A stretch of 64,000 bases of DNA, from the NCBI GenBank assembly GCA_010365215.1, contig JAAFGT010000013.1, positions 32,978-96,977 on the forward strand, written 5' to 3'. The notes beneath the pieces are model-generated. The model did not search any database, was not told the origin of the DNA, and worked only from the letters and a program-made list of their open reading frames with translations. The DNA comes from Acidipila sp. (GTDB taxonomy: Bacteria > Acidobacteriota > Terriglobia > Acidiferrales > UBA7541). A program made the translations under genes and the position numbers. The first letter of the stretch is position 1, and each line of letters opens with the position of its first letter. Shown piece by piece: positions 25,285 to 33,640 of the stretch.

Positions 25285-25311
25285 GAGGCCAGACCTTCAA
25301 TCGTGCAACCG

Positions 25312-28300
25312 CTAAAACGTTACCTTGATCCCGTACTCAATCTGGCGCGGCGCTCCGAGAGAGAACACGCCGGATCCCAAGCCAACGCGATTTGTCCGTG
25401 AAGCCACCGTCGTGCTGTTCACCGCCGTTCCGTTGTCCACCGCCGCGCAGGTCAGGGTGGCGACAGGACAGCCCTGGAGAATGCCGTTCGGAGGCTGGCT
25501 GGGCGAGTCGTAGTTGAAATGATTGAACAGATTGAAGAACGCGATCTGTGGCTCGACCTGGAGAGACTCGGAGAGCCGTTTCCACCACCGGTTCGGCCGA
25601 ATCACCCAGCCAAGCCTCATATCCACGGTGAAGAGGCCGGTGGTGTGAACTGCGCCCGGTACCACCGGCTGGATGGTGGGCACCACGCCGCCGAGCGACA
25701 CGAGCTGCGCGGGAGTAAATATTCCATTCGAAACCAGCACCTGACCCGCGGGGGTGAACGTGCCGGCCACGCTGGTGTTGTAGGAGCTGATCAGTTTGTT
25801 GAGCCCGTTTAGATCCACGCCGTGGTTGAACGAGCCAATGTTGGTACCCGGCAACAAATCTCCTGCGCCGCCGCGCGTGCTTCCGAGATAGGCTCCGTCG
25901 CCGGTCAGGTCGCTGGTGAAGATGCCGGCGGTGGTGCCGCCGAATGGAGAGCCGGGAATTTGCAGAGTAACCGGAAGCGCAGTGGTGTAGTGGGAGATCA
26001 GGCTGATCCGCGTCCACCAAGGGAGATCGAACACGCCACCCGCGGAAAGCTGATGGGTGCGGTCGAGGCCGTTGGGACCGATGAACTTGCCCGAGGCCGC
26101 GTAATCTGGCGCGCTACTAATAAAATCGGAGTCACGCACTTGGCTGACGTAACGGGAATAGGAGTAGGAGATGATGAAGTTGGCGTGATGGATTTCCTGC
26201 ACTAATTCTTTCACCTGTGACTGCAGAGAAACTTGCAGACCGTTGTAAACCGCGCGGCCGACGGGGAAGGCCATCTGGTTCTGGCCGACATTGGGATTAA
26301 TTCCCGGAAAGGCGCAGGTGGGACAGGGGCCGCCCGATGCGAAAGAATTCCCGGAATCGAGGCCGCGCGAAGCAAAATCCGCGAGGTTCAAGCCACGACC
26401 CATGATTTGCGTGGTGGACATTGGAACGCCGGGACAGTTCGCGATCCCTGCACTTATCGTGGTCACCCCGCAATCCGCCAACGTTGTAGCGACGGCCGCC
26501 TGCGCATTTCCGAGGTTAAAGAAGCGCGCATCGCCGACGTGGTTCGTATCCCTGGTTAGCAGGTAGTGCAGATTGACGTTACGGACGTAGTCCACTTTCA
26601 GCACCGTGCCAGGGAATAACTGGCGCTCGATGCCGGCATTCGCCTGGAAAGAATACGGGCTCACGTAGCCGGGATAAAGCAGATTGTTGCCGGTGCTGTT
26701 CGATCCATCCGCGAGAGTGTTGCCGATAAAGCTCGAATTGCTCTGAGCTCCCGCTGCCAGCGTAGCAGCTACAAATGTATTCTGCAGGTCGATGACGTCG
26801 TTAATTACGGAGCCGATCGGCTGCGTACAGACTTTAGTAGCGATGTCCTTTCCGTTAATCGTGGGAAGCGGTGAGGAAGTTCCGGGCAGGGTGGGCCCAC
26901 TTGGACACAGAAAGGCCAAGGTGTTGAACAAGCCTTTCTGAAGACGGACGGGCCGGTCGAAGAGCACGTTGTTGAAGATCGCATTTTCATAGTAGATGCC
27001 CGCGCCGGCGCGGATTACGGTCTTGCCGGATTTCCATGGGTCCCAGGCGATGCCGATGTTTCCTCCGTAATTGTGATTCGGCTGGTTGGTGCGGCCACCC
27101 AAACCGGAGCCGAACTGGTCAATCAGATTCCCGGTGCAGCCAGGAGGCGGCGTTGCAGCAGCGGAACACGGGATTGGGGCCAGGTCGTTGTTGGTGCGCC
27201 CAGTGTCTCGAACGTATCGGACACCGTAGTTAAAGGTCAGGTTGGGGAGCATCTTCCAGCTATCGCCCAGATACCACTGGAGCCGGTGGTCGAGCTGTCC
27301 TCCCCCCTTCAGGCCGAATGCCGGCAACTCGGTAAAAAACCCCTGACCGTTGCCAAGGGTAATCGCGTCCACGGTGTAATTCAACGGATTGGACGCCCCG
27401 CCGGCCAGGGCCAGGCAGGTGCTGTTGCATGTGCCAAAACTGGCGGCGATCGGCTGAGTACCGATGAAAGATGCGAAACCTCCGCCCACGATGCGGTTGT
27501 AACCGAAGCCGAACCGTATGACGTGGGAGCGAATGGTCTTGCTGCCGTCATATTTAAACTGCGTGTTCTGTTGATAGGTGCCCTGCGGAGCCAGGAAGTT
27601 CGCACCCGAGCAAAACGAGTCAGCGCCTGCCGTGAGGCAGAGTTGGTCGCCGCCGATGGCGATGGCGATGCCCGGGGCGGGGTTCAGAATCTTGGACCCG
27701 ACTACGGCGTCGACGATCGCATTGCGAAATTTGGTATATCCAAAACGGATGGAATGGGAGAACGAACCGGTGTTGAAGTTTGTGCCGACAACATGCACAG
27801 GCGTGTGGTCCACGTTTGCGAACGGCTGAAAGGTATTGGGAATGAACGTGCTTACGTTGCGGTTTTGCTCATAAGAGAATCGATAGAAGATATTCCAACT
27901 TGGCCGCACCTGCCAGTCCACCCGGCCCAGTAGCTCCAGGTCGCGGAACGGTGAAGTGAAGCTGCCGGAAGGGAACGAAGACTGGCCTAGCACTGTGGCC
28001 TCAAGGTCCTGACGTGTGCGCTCAGCCGTGGCGAAGAAGAAAAGCTTGTCTTTGTAAAAAGGCCCGCCGAGGCTGACCCCGTACTGGTGCCGCAGAAATG
28101 GCCCGACCTCCTCGGCCAGGCCGTCGTTGCGGTCGTAGAAGTACGCACCGCCGTGTAAGACATTCGAGCCCGCGCGAGTGGTGACGTTCACGGCGCCTGA
28201 CGAGGTCAGCTCGGTGGATAGGTCGAGCGACGACTGGCTCAACTGGAATTGATCGATGGCGCTGGCGGGGATGTTCTGCGTCGTGGTGCCGACGGTCTCG

Positions 28301-28932
28301 TCGCTGATGTCTATGCCGTCCACTTCAATGCGAGCGGTGCGGCCGAAGCGTCCGCCGAAGGAGATGGACGAGTACCCGTTCTTGGTGGGGTCAAAATTCC
28401 CGCCGTCCTGGATTTGCACACCGGGTTCGAGCTGCGCCAGCTCCAGGAAGTTTCTACCGTTCACCGGGAAATTCTCGATCTGTTCCCGGGTCATCACGCC
28501 CTGAACCGTGGGCTGCTCCGTATTCACTTGCACGTCTTCCTGGGTGACGGTGACCACGGTGCTGCCGGCGCCCAACTCCAGCTTCAGGTTTCCGGGCGTA
28601 GCGACGCCAACTTGCACGGTGAGGGTCTCTTCCGTCGTCTTGAAGCTTGGCGCCTCCGCTCGTACGCCATAAATGCCAGGGAGCAACGCACCCGAGGAAT
28701 AAGTGCCGGTGGCGGTAGTGGTGAGTCTGACGGTCTGGCCGGTGCCCTTGTTGGTAATGGTGACCGAGGCCCCGGGGACGACGGATCCGCTAGGGTCGGT
28801 GATGGTTCCCTGAATGCTGCCCGTCGAGGTAGTGGCTTGCGCGTAAGCCGGCGGCGCCACGCTCAACGTAATCGCGAAAAGGCAGGCCAGTACGGAAAAG
28901 TAAGCTAACACCAATCTGCGGGTCGCATTCAT
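25312..28932 (-). CDS. TonB-dependent outer-membrane receptor with carboxypeptidase-regulatory-like domain (Oar-like)
   Basis: The 1206-residue outer-membrane protein has a Sec signal peptide (VLACLFAITLSVAPPAYAQA), then a carboxypeptidase-regulatory-like domain (SIQGTITDPSGSVVPGASVT). A plug domain follows (REQIENFPVNGRNFLELAQLEPGV, IEVDGIDISDE) and a long 22-strand-type barrel ends in phenylalanine (YGIKVTF), the usual signal for barrel insertion. Such proteins import polymers or siderophores energised by TonB, or act in adhesion; the substrate is unknown. Start choice: ATG at 28932 with GGGGGA upstream, and the open frame beyond it lacks a signal peptide. It has a promoter and a terminator of its own and lies downstream of a LytS-type kinase gene on the same strand. 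Confidence 0.95.
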   Translation of the reverse strand: MNATRRLVLAYFSVLACLFAITLSVAPPAYAQATTSTGSIQGTITDPSGSVVPGASVTITNKGTGQTVRLTTTATGTYSSGALLPGIYGVRAEAPSFKTTEETLTVQVGVATPGNLKLELGAGSTVVTVTQEDVQVNTEQPTVQGVMTREQIENFPVNGRNFLELAQLEPGVQIQDGGNFDPTKNGYSSISFGGRFGRTARIEVDGIDISDETVGTTTQNIPASAIDQFQLSQSSLDLSTELTSSGAVNVTTRAGSNVLHGGAYFYDRNDGLAEEVGPFLRHQYGVSLGGPFYKDKLFFFATAERTRQDLEATVLGQSSFPSGSFTSPFRDLELLGRVDWQVRPSWNIFYRFSYEQNRNVSTFIPNTFQPFANVDHTPVHVVGTNFNTGSFSHSIRFGYTKFRNAIVDAVVGSKILNPAPGIAIAIGGDQLCLTAGADSFCSGANFLAPQGTYQQNTQFKYDGSKTIRSHVIRFGFGYNRIVGGGFASFIGTQPIAASFGTCNSTCLALAGGASNPLNYTVDAITLGNGQGFFTELPAFGLKGGGQLDHRLQWYLGDSWKMLPNLTFNYGVRYVRDTGRTNNDLAPIPCSAAATPPPGCTGNLIDQFGSGLGGRTNQPNHNYGGNIGIAWDPWKSGKTVIRAGAGIYYENAIFNNVLFDRPVRLQKGLFNTLAFLCPSGPTLPGTSSPLPTINGKDIATKVCTQPIGSVINDVIDLQNTFVAATLAAGAQSNSSFIGNTLADGSNSTGNNLLYPGYVSPYSFQANAGIERQLFPGTVLKVDYVRNVNLHYLLTRDTNHVGDARFFNLGNAQAAVATTLADCGVTTISAGIANCPGVPMSTTQIMGRGLNLADFASRGLDSGNSFASGGPCPTCAFPGINPNVGQNQMAFPVGRAVYNGLQVSLQSQVKELVQEIHHANFIISYSYSRYVSQVRDSDFISSAPDYAASGKFIGPNGLDRTHQLSAGGVFDLPWWTRISLISHYTTALPVTLQIPGSPFGGTTAGIFTSDLTGDGAYLGSTRGGAGDLLPGTNIGSFNHGVDLNGLNKLISSYNTSVAGTFTPAGQVLVSNGIFTPAQLVSLGGVVPTIQPVVPGAVHTTGLFTVDMRLGWVIRPNRWWKRLSESLQVEPQIAFFNLFNHFNYDSPSQPPNGILQGCPVATLTCAAVDNGTAVNSTTVASRTNRVGLGSGVFSLGAPRQIEYGIKVTF

Positions 28933-29096
28933 GTTATTCCCCCATTTGGTAAGACGTTGGAGAGCCCTGAAAGCAAACGAAAGCTTGAAAGTCGCCGGAG
29001 AGCACCACGGGCCAGCGGATGGGACGCGCGGCTGCGCATTTCGGAAAGAGTTCAACCAAGTACATCTACACACCCCTGAGAAACTTGATTGAGAGC

Positions 29097-29125
29097 GTTC
29101 TATTCTGTTCTGAATTGCCTGTCAA
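29097..29125 (-). promoter_or_regulatory. Candidate promoter of the TonB-dependent receptor gene
   Basis: On the minus strand TTGACA (29120-29125) and TAGAAC (29097-29102) are 17 bases apart. The -35 is perfect, while the -10 matches only in part. The predicted leader to the ATG at 28932 is about 160 bases. An 11-base direct repeat abuts the -35 region. Confidence 0.6.
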
Positions 29126-29156
29126 TGTGAAATTTAGATGCGTTTATGTGAAATTT
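29125..29156 (-). repeat. Direct repeat upstream of the -35 element, candidate activator site
   Basis: AAATTTCACAT occurs twice on the minus strand, at 29146-29156 and 29125-29135, exactly 21 bases apart (two helical turns). The distal copy overlaps the 3' end of the histidine kinase gene. The spacing is what LytTR-type response regulators and other dimeric activators use, though the sequence does not match a LytTR consensus closely. Confidence 0.5.
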
Positions 29157-30471
29157 ATGTAATTGCGGGCGAGAGGGAAACCAACTCCGGCACTTCGATG
29201 CGAACCTGGGTGCCAATTCCCGGGCGGCTGGTGATATGGAATTGGAATTCCTCACCGTAGAGGAGCTTGAGCCTGGCACGTACATTGGACATGCCAATGC
29301 CCTCGCCATAGACACGCGCTAGACGGGCCTCGGACATGCCGATGCCATTATCCTGCACTTCAATTACCAGGTGGCCGTTCTCGAGCACGGTGCGTATCCG
29401 AATCTCACCGCCTTCGATCTTGGGAGCCAATCCGTGTTTTATCGAATTCTCGACGATGGGCTGTAAGAGCATCGCAGGCACGAAAGCTTCAAGAGTGTTT
29501 TCCTCGATCTCCTTGAAGATAGCTAGCTTGTCCGCACCGGAGCGGGCCACTTCAATGTCCAGGTAGTCGTCCACGAAACTCAGCTCCTCGCGCAGCGGGA
29601 CGAAGTTTTCCTGCGTGCGCAAAAGTCGCCGAAGTATGTTGGACAGCTTGAGGACTACGACGCGGGCCATATCCGGGTCCATGCGAATCAAAGCGGAAAC
29701 GGTGTTGAGCGTGTTGAAAAGAAAGTGAGGATTGATCTGGCTGGAGAGCGCGTCCATGCGCGCTTTGAGAAGCATCTGCTGGTGCTCCTCGAGATTGGCC
29801 TCCACGCGAATGGTGTTCCAGATTTTTATGGGGATGGCCACGGACATGACCGTGCCAAAGAGGACCGGAAGCGGCGCCCAGGCAGCGTGGGCGGTGAACG
29901 TGTAAAGCCAGCGTCCGTGTACGGCAGCGCCCAGTGAGATGCGTCCAAGCTCCAGGGCCACGCAGCCGGCCAATGGCAGCATCTCCCAATGGCGGTTGCG
30001 CTCGAGGCCCTTCGCCCAGCGCACCAGCCACCGCGGAATACCCATAAAGGTGAAAGGGCCAAGATTCCAGACCGCCTCGGTATTGGGCATGGCTTGGCGG
30101 ATCAAGCCTCCCAGAAGCCCCGCTGCTGTGGCCAGCGGAGTAGATAACCATTCATGGTTGAAGAATGCAGGCAAGCTGATGATGGCTCCGCCCAGGACGC
30201 CAGGAACCCGGCCGCCCAGGAGTCCCAGCACAAACGCGCCCTCCACAGTGAGATCGGCGAACTGGTAGCCCAGCAGCCGCAGCATTACCCCAACGGCCAG
30301 CGGCGGCGTGAAGTAAAGCATAAGGCGTATTTTTTCGTCGGAATCGCGCTGCTCGGTGTAAAGAACCTTACGGAATCCCTTAGACCGCGCCAACAGCGCC
30401 GCCAGCGAGCCGGCCAGGCCCATCTTGAGGAACAGCGTGAGCAGCAGCTCTTTGCCGGTAAGAACTTCCAT
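29155..30471 (-). CDS. LytS-type sensor histidine kinase (5TM-LYT, His_kinase, HATPase)
   Basis: This two-component sensor of about 438 residues has an N-terminal membrane domain with five or six helices resembling 5TM-5TMR_LYT (GGRVPGVLGGAIISLPAF, LGLLGG). The characteristic LytS-type phosphoacceptor region SSQINPHFLFNTLNTVSALI follows (His249 counted from the ATG), and then the ATPase domain with ENSIKHGL (N-box), DNGIGM (G1) and GIGMSNVRARL. It should autophosphorylate and signal to a LytTR-family regulator, but none is encoded in the window. The ATG at 30471 is preferred over a TTG five codons upstream, and neither has a strong ribosome site. The gene diverges from ribA and precedes the TonB-dependent receptor gene. 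Confidence 0.92.
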   Translation of the reverse strand: MEVLTGKELLLTLFLKMGLAGSLAALLARSKGFRKVLYTEQRDSDEKIRLMLYFTPPLAVGVMLRLLGYQFADLTVEGAFVLGLLGGRVPGVLGGAIISLPAFFNHEWLSTPLATAAGLLGGLIRQAMPNTEAVWNLGPFTFMGIPRWLVRWAKGLERNRHWEMLPLAGCVALELGRISLGAAVHGRWLYTFTAHAAWAPLPVLFGTVMSVAIPIKIWNTIRVEANLEEHQQMLLKARMDALSSQINPHFLFNTLNTVSALIRMDPDMARVVVLKLSNILRRLLRTQENFVPLREELSFVDDYLDIEVARSGADKLAIFKEIEENTLEAFVPAMLLQPIVENSIKHGLAPKIEGGEIRIRTVLENGHLVIEVQDNGIGMSEARLARVYGEGIGMSNVRARLKLLYGEEFQFHITSRPGIGTQVRIEVPELVSLSPAIT

Positions 30472-30563
30472 GTGCGAGCGCGCCAAGAATTCAGCGGATG
30501 CGCGAGACGTGTACGTTAGCCCAGTCCGCGGCGCGCTGTAAAGCAGCGGGCCTGCTATAATTC

Positions 30564-31247
30564 ATGGCAAAACACATGAGCAAGAAAAAAGCATCCCGTG
30601 GCGCGTCGCGCCCGGCAAGAAAAGCCGCGCGCAAACGCGGCCCGGCGGCGCGTGCCCTGCCAAAAATAGTGGCGCAAGCCGCCCTGCCCTCGCGCTTTGG
30701 CCGGTTCACAATTCTGGGCATCGAGGACGGCAAGGGAAAAGATGAGGCCGTTGTGCTGTTGCGCGGCAAAGTGGACGGGGCGGCGGCGCCCTTAGTGCGA
30801 ATCCATTCTCAATGCCTGACCGGTGACGTGTTCTGCAGCGAGCGCTGCGACTGCCGCGGCCAGCTGGAGCTGGCGCTGGAGAAAATCGGGCGCGCCCCAA
30901 GCGGCTTGCTGCTTTACCTGCCGCAGGAAGGCCGCGGAATCGGCCTGATGAATAAGCTCAAAGCCTACCAATTGCAGGACCAGGGTCGCGATACCGTCGA
31001 GGCGAACAATGATCTGGGATTCGCCGCGGACTCACGCAACTACCAGTTTCCAGCGGCTATCCTCCGGCTGTTAGGCGTGCGCGCGGTGCGGCTGCTCTCC
31101 AATAACCCCGAAAAGGTGCGCCAACTTGAAGAGGGCGGCGTCCGAGTGATCGAGCGCGTTCCCTGCCAGCCGCCCGTGCTGGATAGTTCACGAGCGTACC
31201 TGCGTACGAAAAAAGCTAAGCTCGGCCACGTATTGTCCGGGCTGTGA
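30564..31247 (+). CDS. ribA: GTP cyclohydrolase II
   Basis: GTP cyclohydrolase II opens GTP to start riboflavin synthesis. Zinc cysteines are in HSQCLTGDVFCSERCDCRGQ (Cys84, Cys95 and Cys97), and the nucleotide loop is PQEGRGIGL (residues 120-128). The protein has only the cyclohydrolase domain; the DHBP synthase part often fused to it is missing. The first about 35 residues are unusually basic (Lys/Arg/Ala), an extension absent from most homologues. A TATAAT at 30556-30561 is only two bases upstream of the ATG, so either the ATG at 30576 is used or translation starts on a very short leader. It is divergent from the histidine kinase gene and followed by an SRPBCC gene. Confidence 0.93.
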   Translation: MAKHMSKKKASRGASRPARKAARKRGPAARALPKIVAQAALPSRFGRFTILGIEDGKGKDEAVVLLRGKVDGAAAPLVRIHSQCLTGDVFCSERCDCRGQLELALEKIGRAPSGLLLYLPQEGRGIGLMNKLKAYQLQDQGRDTVEANNDLGFAADSRNYQFPAAILRLLGVRAVRLLSNNPEKVRQLEEGGVRVIERVPCQPPVLDSSRAYLRTKKAKLGHVLSGL

Positions 31248-31258
31248 GGAGATCCAAC

Positions 31259-31663
31259 ATGACGCCAGTGATCCAACAATCCGAACAATTTGCAGCATCG
31301 TCCGCCGAGCTTTTTGAGATGTACATGGACTCAAAGAAACATTCGGCGGCGACGGGTGGACTGGCCAAGCTGAGCCGCAAGGCGGGTGGCGCCTTTACGG
31401 CGTGGGGCGGACAACTCTGGGGAAAAAATCTGCTGATCGTTCCGAAGCGCATGATCGTGCAGACTTGGAGATCTTCGAACTTCAAGAAAGATGATGCGGA
31501 TTCAATTCTCGTGCTCACGTTCAGCAAAGCTCCCAAAGGAAGCCGCATCGATCTCGCGCATGTTGGTGTTCCCGCGCAGGACCATGCCGGGGTAAGCAAG
31601 GGTTGGCCAAAATATTATTGGCAACCGTGGCGAGCGTATCTCGCCAAGCGCCGCAAGGCGTAG
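31259..31663 (+). CDS. SRPBCC/AHSA1-like domain protein
   Basis: The 134-residue single-domain protein of the START/AHSA1 superfamily starts at the ATG 31259, with GAGGAG nine bases upstream. The fold is suggested by QQSEQFAASSAELFEMYMDSKKH at the start, a central VPKRMIVQTWRSS strand, an ILVLTFSKAP strand, and the C-terminal helix WPKYYWQPWRAYL. These helix-grip domains bind hydrophobic ligands; the ligand here is unknown. It follows ribA by 11 bases and precedes an ArsR-regulated gene for another SRPBCC protein. Start and frame are well supported by the ribosome site. Confidence 0.85.
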   Translation: MTPVIQQSEQFAASSAELFEMYMDSKKHSAATGGLAKLSRKAGGAFTAWGGQLWGKNLLIVPKRMIVQTWRSSNFKKDDADSILVLTFSKAPKGSRIDLAHVGVPAQDHAGVSKGWPKYYWQPWRAYLAKRRKA

Positions 31664-31755
31664 CGTGGGACAGCGGCTGGAAGCTAGTTCGACGCGGTAA
31701 GTCGGGTCTCCTTCCGCAGGTGGTTCCGCTGCAGCCGGGAAATAATCCAAGGGGC

Positions 31756-31784
31756 TTGACAGATGGCAACCGCGCGAGGATACT
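31756..31784 (+). promoter_or_regulatory. Promoter of the ArsR-AHSA1 unit
   Basis: TTGACA (31756-31761) and GATACT (31779-31784) are 17 bases apart. Predicted transcription starts at or within a base or two of the ATG at 31792, which would make the arsR-type mRNA leaderless. Confidence 0.6.
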
Positions 31785-31802
31785 AAACCATATGGTTAAG
31801 TA
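31781..31802 (+). promoter_or_regulatory. 22-bp palindromic operator over the ArsR start codon
   Basis: Arms TACTAAACCAT (31781-31791) and ATGGTTAAGTA (31792-31802) form a palindrome with a perfect 12-base core AACCATATGGTT and one imperfect base pair. It covers the end of the -10 element, the predicted start of transcription and the start codon (ATGGTT reads Met-Val). This is the expected place for an ArsR-family autorepressor to bind (inference). Confidence 0.75.
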
Positions 31803-32280
31803 TTCCGAGGCCGCTCTGGATTCGACCTTCGGCGCTCTGGCCGACCCGGTCCGCCGCGCGGTGCTGGCCCGGTTGGCGCAAGGTGTGTCCAGCGTCAGCA
31901 AGCTTGCCGCGCCATTTTCCATTTCTCTGCCGGGTTTCGCCAAACATATTCGCGTGCTGGAGCGCGCCGGCCTCGTCAGCAGCGAAAAGGACGGCCGTAT
32001 CCGCCGCTGCCGCCTCGACCCCCAGGCCATGAGCGAGGCCGCGGAATGGATCTCGCATTACCGTGAGTTTTGGGAGGCGCAGTTCGACGCGCTTTCCGAG
32101 CACCTGGCAGAATCAAATGCCCACAATTCCAGGAAAATTCAATTTAAACGCGCACCAAAAAAGGAGAAAAAAGTATGGCCACACCAAGTCTTGCACCCGA
32201 AACCTCTCTCCAAATCAAGCGAACGTTCGCGGCGCCGGTCCCCACGATCTTCGACGCCTGGACGAAACCAGAGCGGCTGA
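31792..32280 (+). CDS. ArsR-family winged-helix transcriptional regulator
   Basis: The protein of about 162 residues has a winged-helix ArsR fold: STFGALADPVRRAVLARLAQG, SVSKLAAPFSISLPGFAKHIRVLERAGLVSSEKDGRIRRCRLDP. No metal-binding cysteine pair is visible, so it belongs to the non-metal ArsR group. The regulatory core ends around residue 110; the last 50 residues (rich in Lys, Ser and Arg) overlap the start of the next gene by 106 bases, so part of the tail may be accidental read-through. A palindrome lies over its start codon. Pairing with an AHSA1-family gene is typical of a self-regulated two-gene unit. The start ATG is defined by the palindrome and the promoter spacing. Confidence 0.85.
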   Translation: MVKYSEAALDSTFGALADPVRRAVLARLAQGVSSVSKLAAPFSISLPGFAKHIRVLERAGLVSSEKDGRIRRCRLDPQAMSEAAEWISHYREFWEAQFDALSEHLAESNAHNSRKIQFKRAPKKEKKVWPHQVLHPKPLSKSSERSRRRSPRSSTPGRNQSG

Positions 32281-32654
32281 AGAAGTGGTTCCTGATGCCC
32301 AACCCCGGCCAGGAAAGCACAATTCATGAAGTGGACCTGCGCGTCGGAGGAAAAATTCGCGCCGAGGTGCAGAATAAAGAGGGCAAGACGCATCGCTTGC
32401 TCGCCGTCTTCAAAGAAATCGTGCCGCAGCAGAAACTGGTCTACACATGGAAGTGGGAAGAGGGTATGCCCGACGGCGGCGAGAGCCTGGTCACCATTCT
32501 GTTCCGCCAAATGGGCGAATCCAACTTTACCGAGGTTACGCTCACGCACGAACGCTTCCCCAACGCAAAGGTGCGCGATCAGCACAACATGGGTTGGAAC
32601 GCCTGCTTGGACGGTCTGGAGCGGGTGATTGGAGAAACTACGGCAAAACACTGA
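32175..32654 (+). CDS. SRPBCC/AHSA1 domain protein, partner of ArsR
   Basis: This 159-residue AHSA1-type protein starts at an ATG with AAGGAG about eight bases upstream. Visible helix-grip signatures are SLQIKRTFAAPVPTIFDAWTKPERLKKWF, VDLRVGGKIRAEV, LVYTWKWE and the C-terminal helix HNMGWNACLDGLERVI. The fold binds a hydrophobic ligand; no ligand is known. It overlaps the 3' end of the ArsR gene and should be expressed with it from the palindrome-controlled promoter. Confidence 0.9.
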   Translation: MATPSLAPETSLQIKRTFAAPVPTIFDAWTKPERLKKWFLMPNPGQESTIHEVDLRVGGKIRAEVQNKEGKTHRLLAVFKEIVPQQKLVYTWKWEEGMPDGGESLVTILFRQMGESNFTEVTLTHERFPNAKVRDQHNMGWNACLDGLERVIGETTAKH

Positions 32655-32674
32655 TTAAGTTGACCTGCACAAAC

Positions 32675-32875
32675 TCAGCCGCCGCCGACGAAGTGCACCA
32701 CTTCGAAGCGGTCGCCGGCGGCTACGGTGGTGGATGCCCATTTGTCGCGTTGCAGAATATCCAGATTGCGCTCGATGGCGATACGGCCGGCTGGAATAGC
32801 AAGATGGGCGAGCAGGCCAGTGACCGTGAGGCCTTCGGGGACTTCGCGATGCTCGCCATTCAGAAGGATCTTCAT
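32675..32875 (-). CDS. thiS: ThiS sulfur-carrier protein
   Basis: The 66-residue ubiquitin-like protein begins MKILLNGEHREVPEGLTVTGLLAHL and ends in the required Gly-Gly (FVGGG), where sulfur is carried as a thiocarboxylate for thiazole synthesis. The sequence also holds ...GRIAIERNLDI and RFEVVHFVGGG, both family-typical. The ATG at 32875 matches the usual ThiS start; a GTG at 32884 is an alternative. It is an orphan: no thiG, thiF or thiO lies next to it, and its neighbours face the other way or belong to other pathways. MoaD-like carriers look similar, but the compact start favours ThiS. Confidence 0.85.
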   Translation of the reverse strand: MKILLNGEHREVPEGLTVTGLLAHLAIPAGRIAIERNLDILQRDKWASTTVAAGDRFEVVHFVGGG

Positions 32876-32915
32876 CAATGCCACCGAAACACTGCCAAGT
32901 AAACTTCGACCAGGG

Positions 32916-33590
32916 TCATACCGCGGGCGGTTTGGATTTGGCGCGCAACGAGTAGCGGATTTCGTCTTCGCCGTCCGCGCACTTGGCGCGGATTACCAGG
33001 TCAGCGCCTCCCGATCCCAGGTGCGGCATGGGAAAGCTGAGTTCCGCACGGCCTTGCGAATTGGTGACGGCCGGGAAGATTAGCGATTGTTGGGTCCCTT
33101 CGAAAGCCACTTCCACTTCGGCGTTTTCCACGGATGTACCCGCCACTCGCGTTCGTACTTCGATGATCAAGCTCGCCGATCCCGACTTGAGCCAGGAAGC
33201 TGGATTCGTAAGCTGCACCTGAATGCCGCTGGCCGCCTGCGTATTGGCCCCGGCGGGACCTCGGACCGCAGGCGCGGATGATGCGCCCTCAGCCGACGAT
33301 GAGCCGTCGACCTGCGAGGTTGGCGGCGACGGCAGCGGCACCACCAAAACTCCGCTGCGCAGCTCTTCAATCACCGTGCGATGCTGTTCCTCAAGCCACT
33401 GTCTCAACACATCGTCATTGAATGAGGGATCGTTGAGGTGCTCGGCATATTTGCGGATGCGACGGTGCAGGACGCGCCCGCCCGCGTAGACGGTAGTATC
33501 GATAACCGGGTTGCGCTTGCCTCGATCTTCCGTCTGCACGTGGAGCGCAAGACCGCCTAACTGAACGTCTGTATTGAATCCAAAGTTCAC
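32916..33590 (-). CDS. Conserved hypothetical protein with N-terminal FNTDV...VQTEDRG domain
   Basis: This soluble protein of about 224 residues starts at GTG (33590). The N-terminus (VNFGFNTDVQLGGLALHVQTEDRGKRNPVIDTTVY) matches a recurrent N-terminal domain I associate with hypothetical proteins of Acidobacteriota and relatives. It ends with a beta-rich segment (VEVAFEGTQQSLIFPAVTNSQGRAELSFP) resembling a carboxypeptidase-regulatory or Ig-like domain. Between them are a helical region (RIRKYAEHLNDPSFNDDVLRQWLEEQHRT) and a Pro/Ser/Ala-rich linker. No signal peptide is visible and no function is assigned. It is divergent from nuoA of cluster 1, and the start codons are 93 bases apart. Confidence 0.75.
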   Translation of the reverse strand: MNFGFNTDVQLGGLALHVQTEDRGKRNPVIDTTVYAGGRVLHRRIRKYAEHLNDPSFNDDVLRQWLEEQHRTVIEELRSGVLVVPLPSPPTSQVDGSSSAEGASSAPAVRGPAGANTQAASGIQVQLTNPASWLKSGSASLIIEVRTRVAGTSVENAEVEVAFEGTQQSLIFPAVTNSQGRAELSFPMPHLGSGGADLVIRAKCADGEDEIRYSLRAKSKPPAV

Positions 33591-33640
33591 AGGGGATCGC
33601 TTTGCGGCCGAGACCTGCCGCCGATTCCGGCGTAGGTGAT

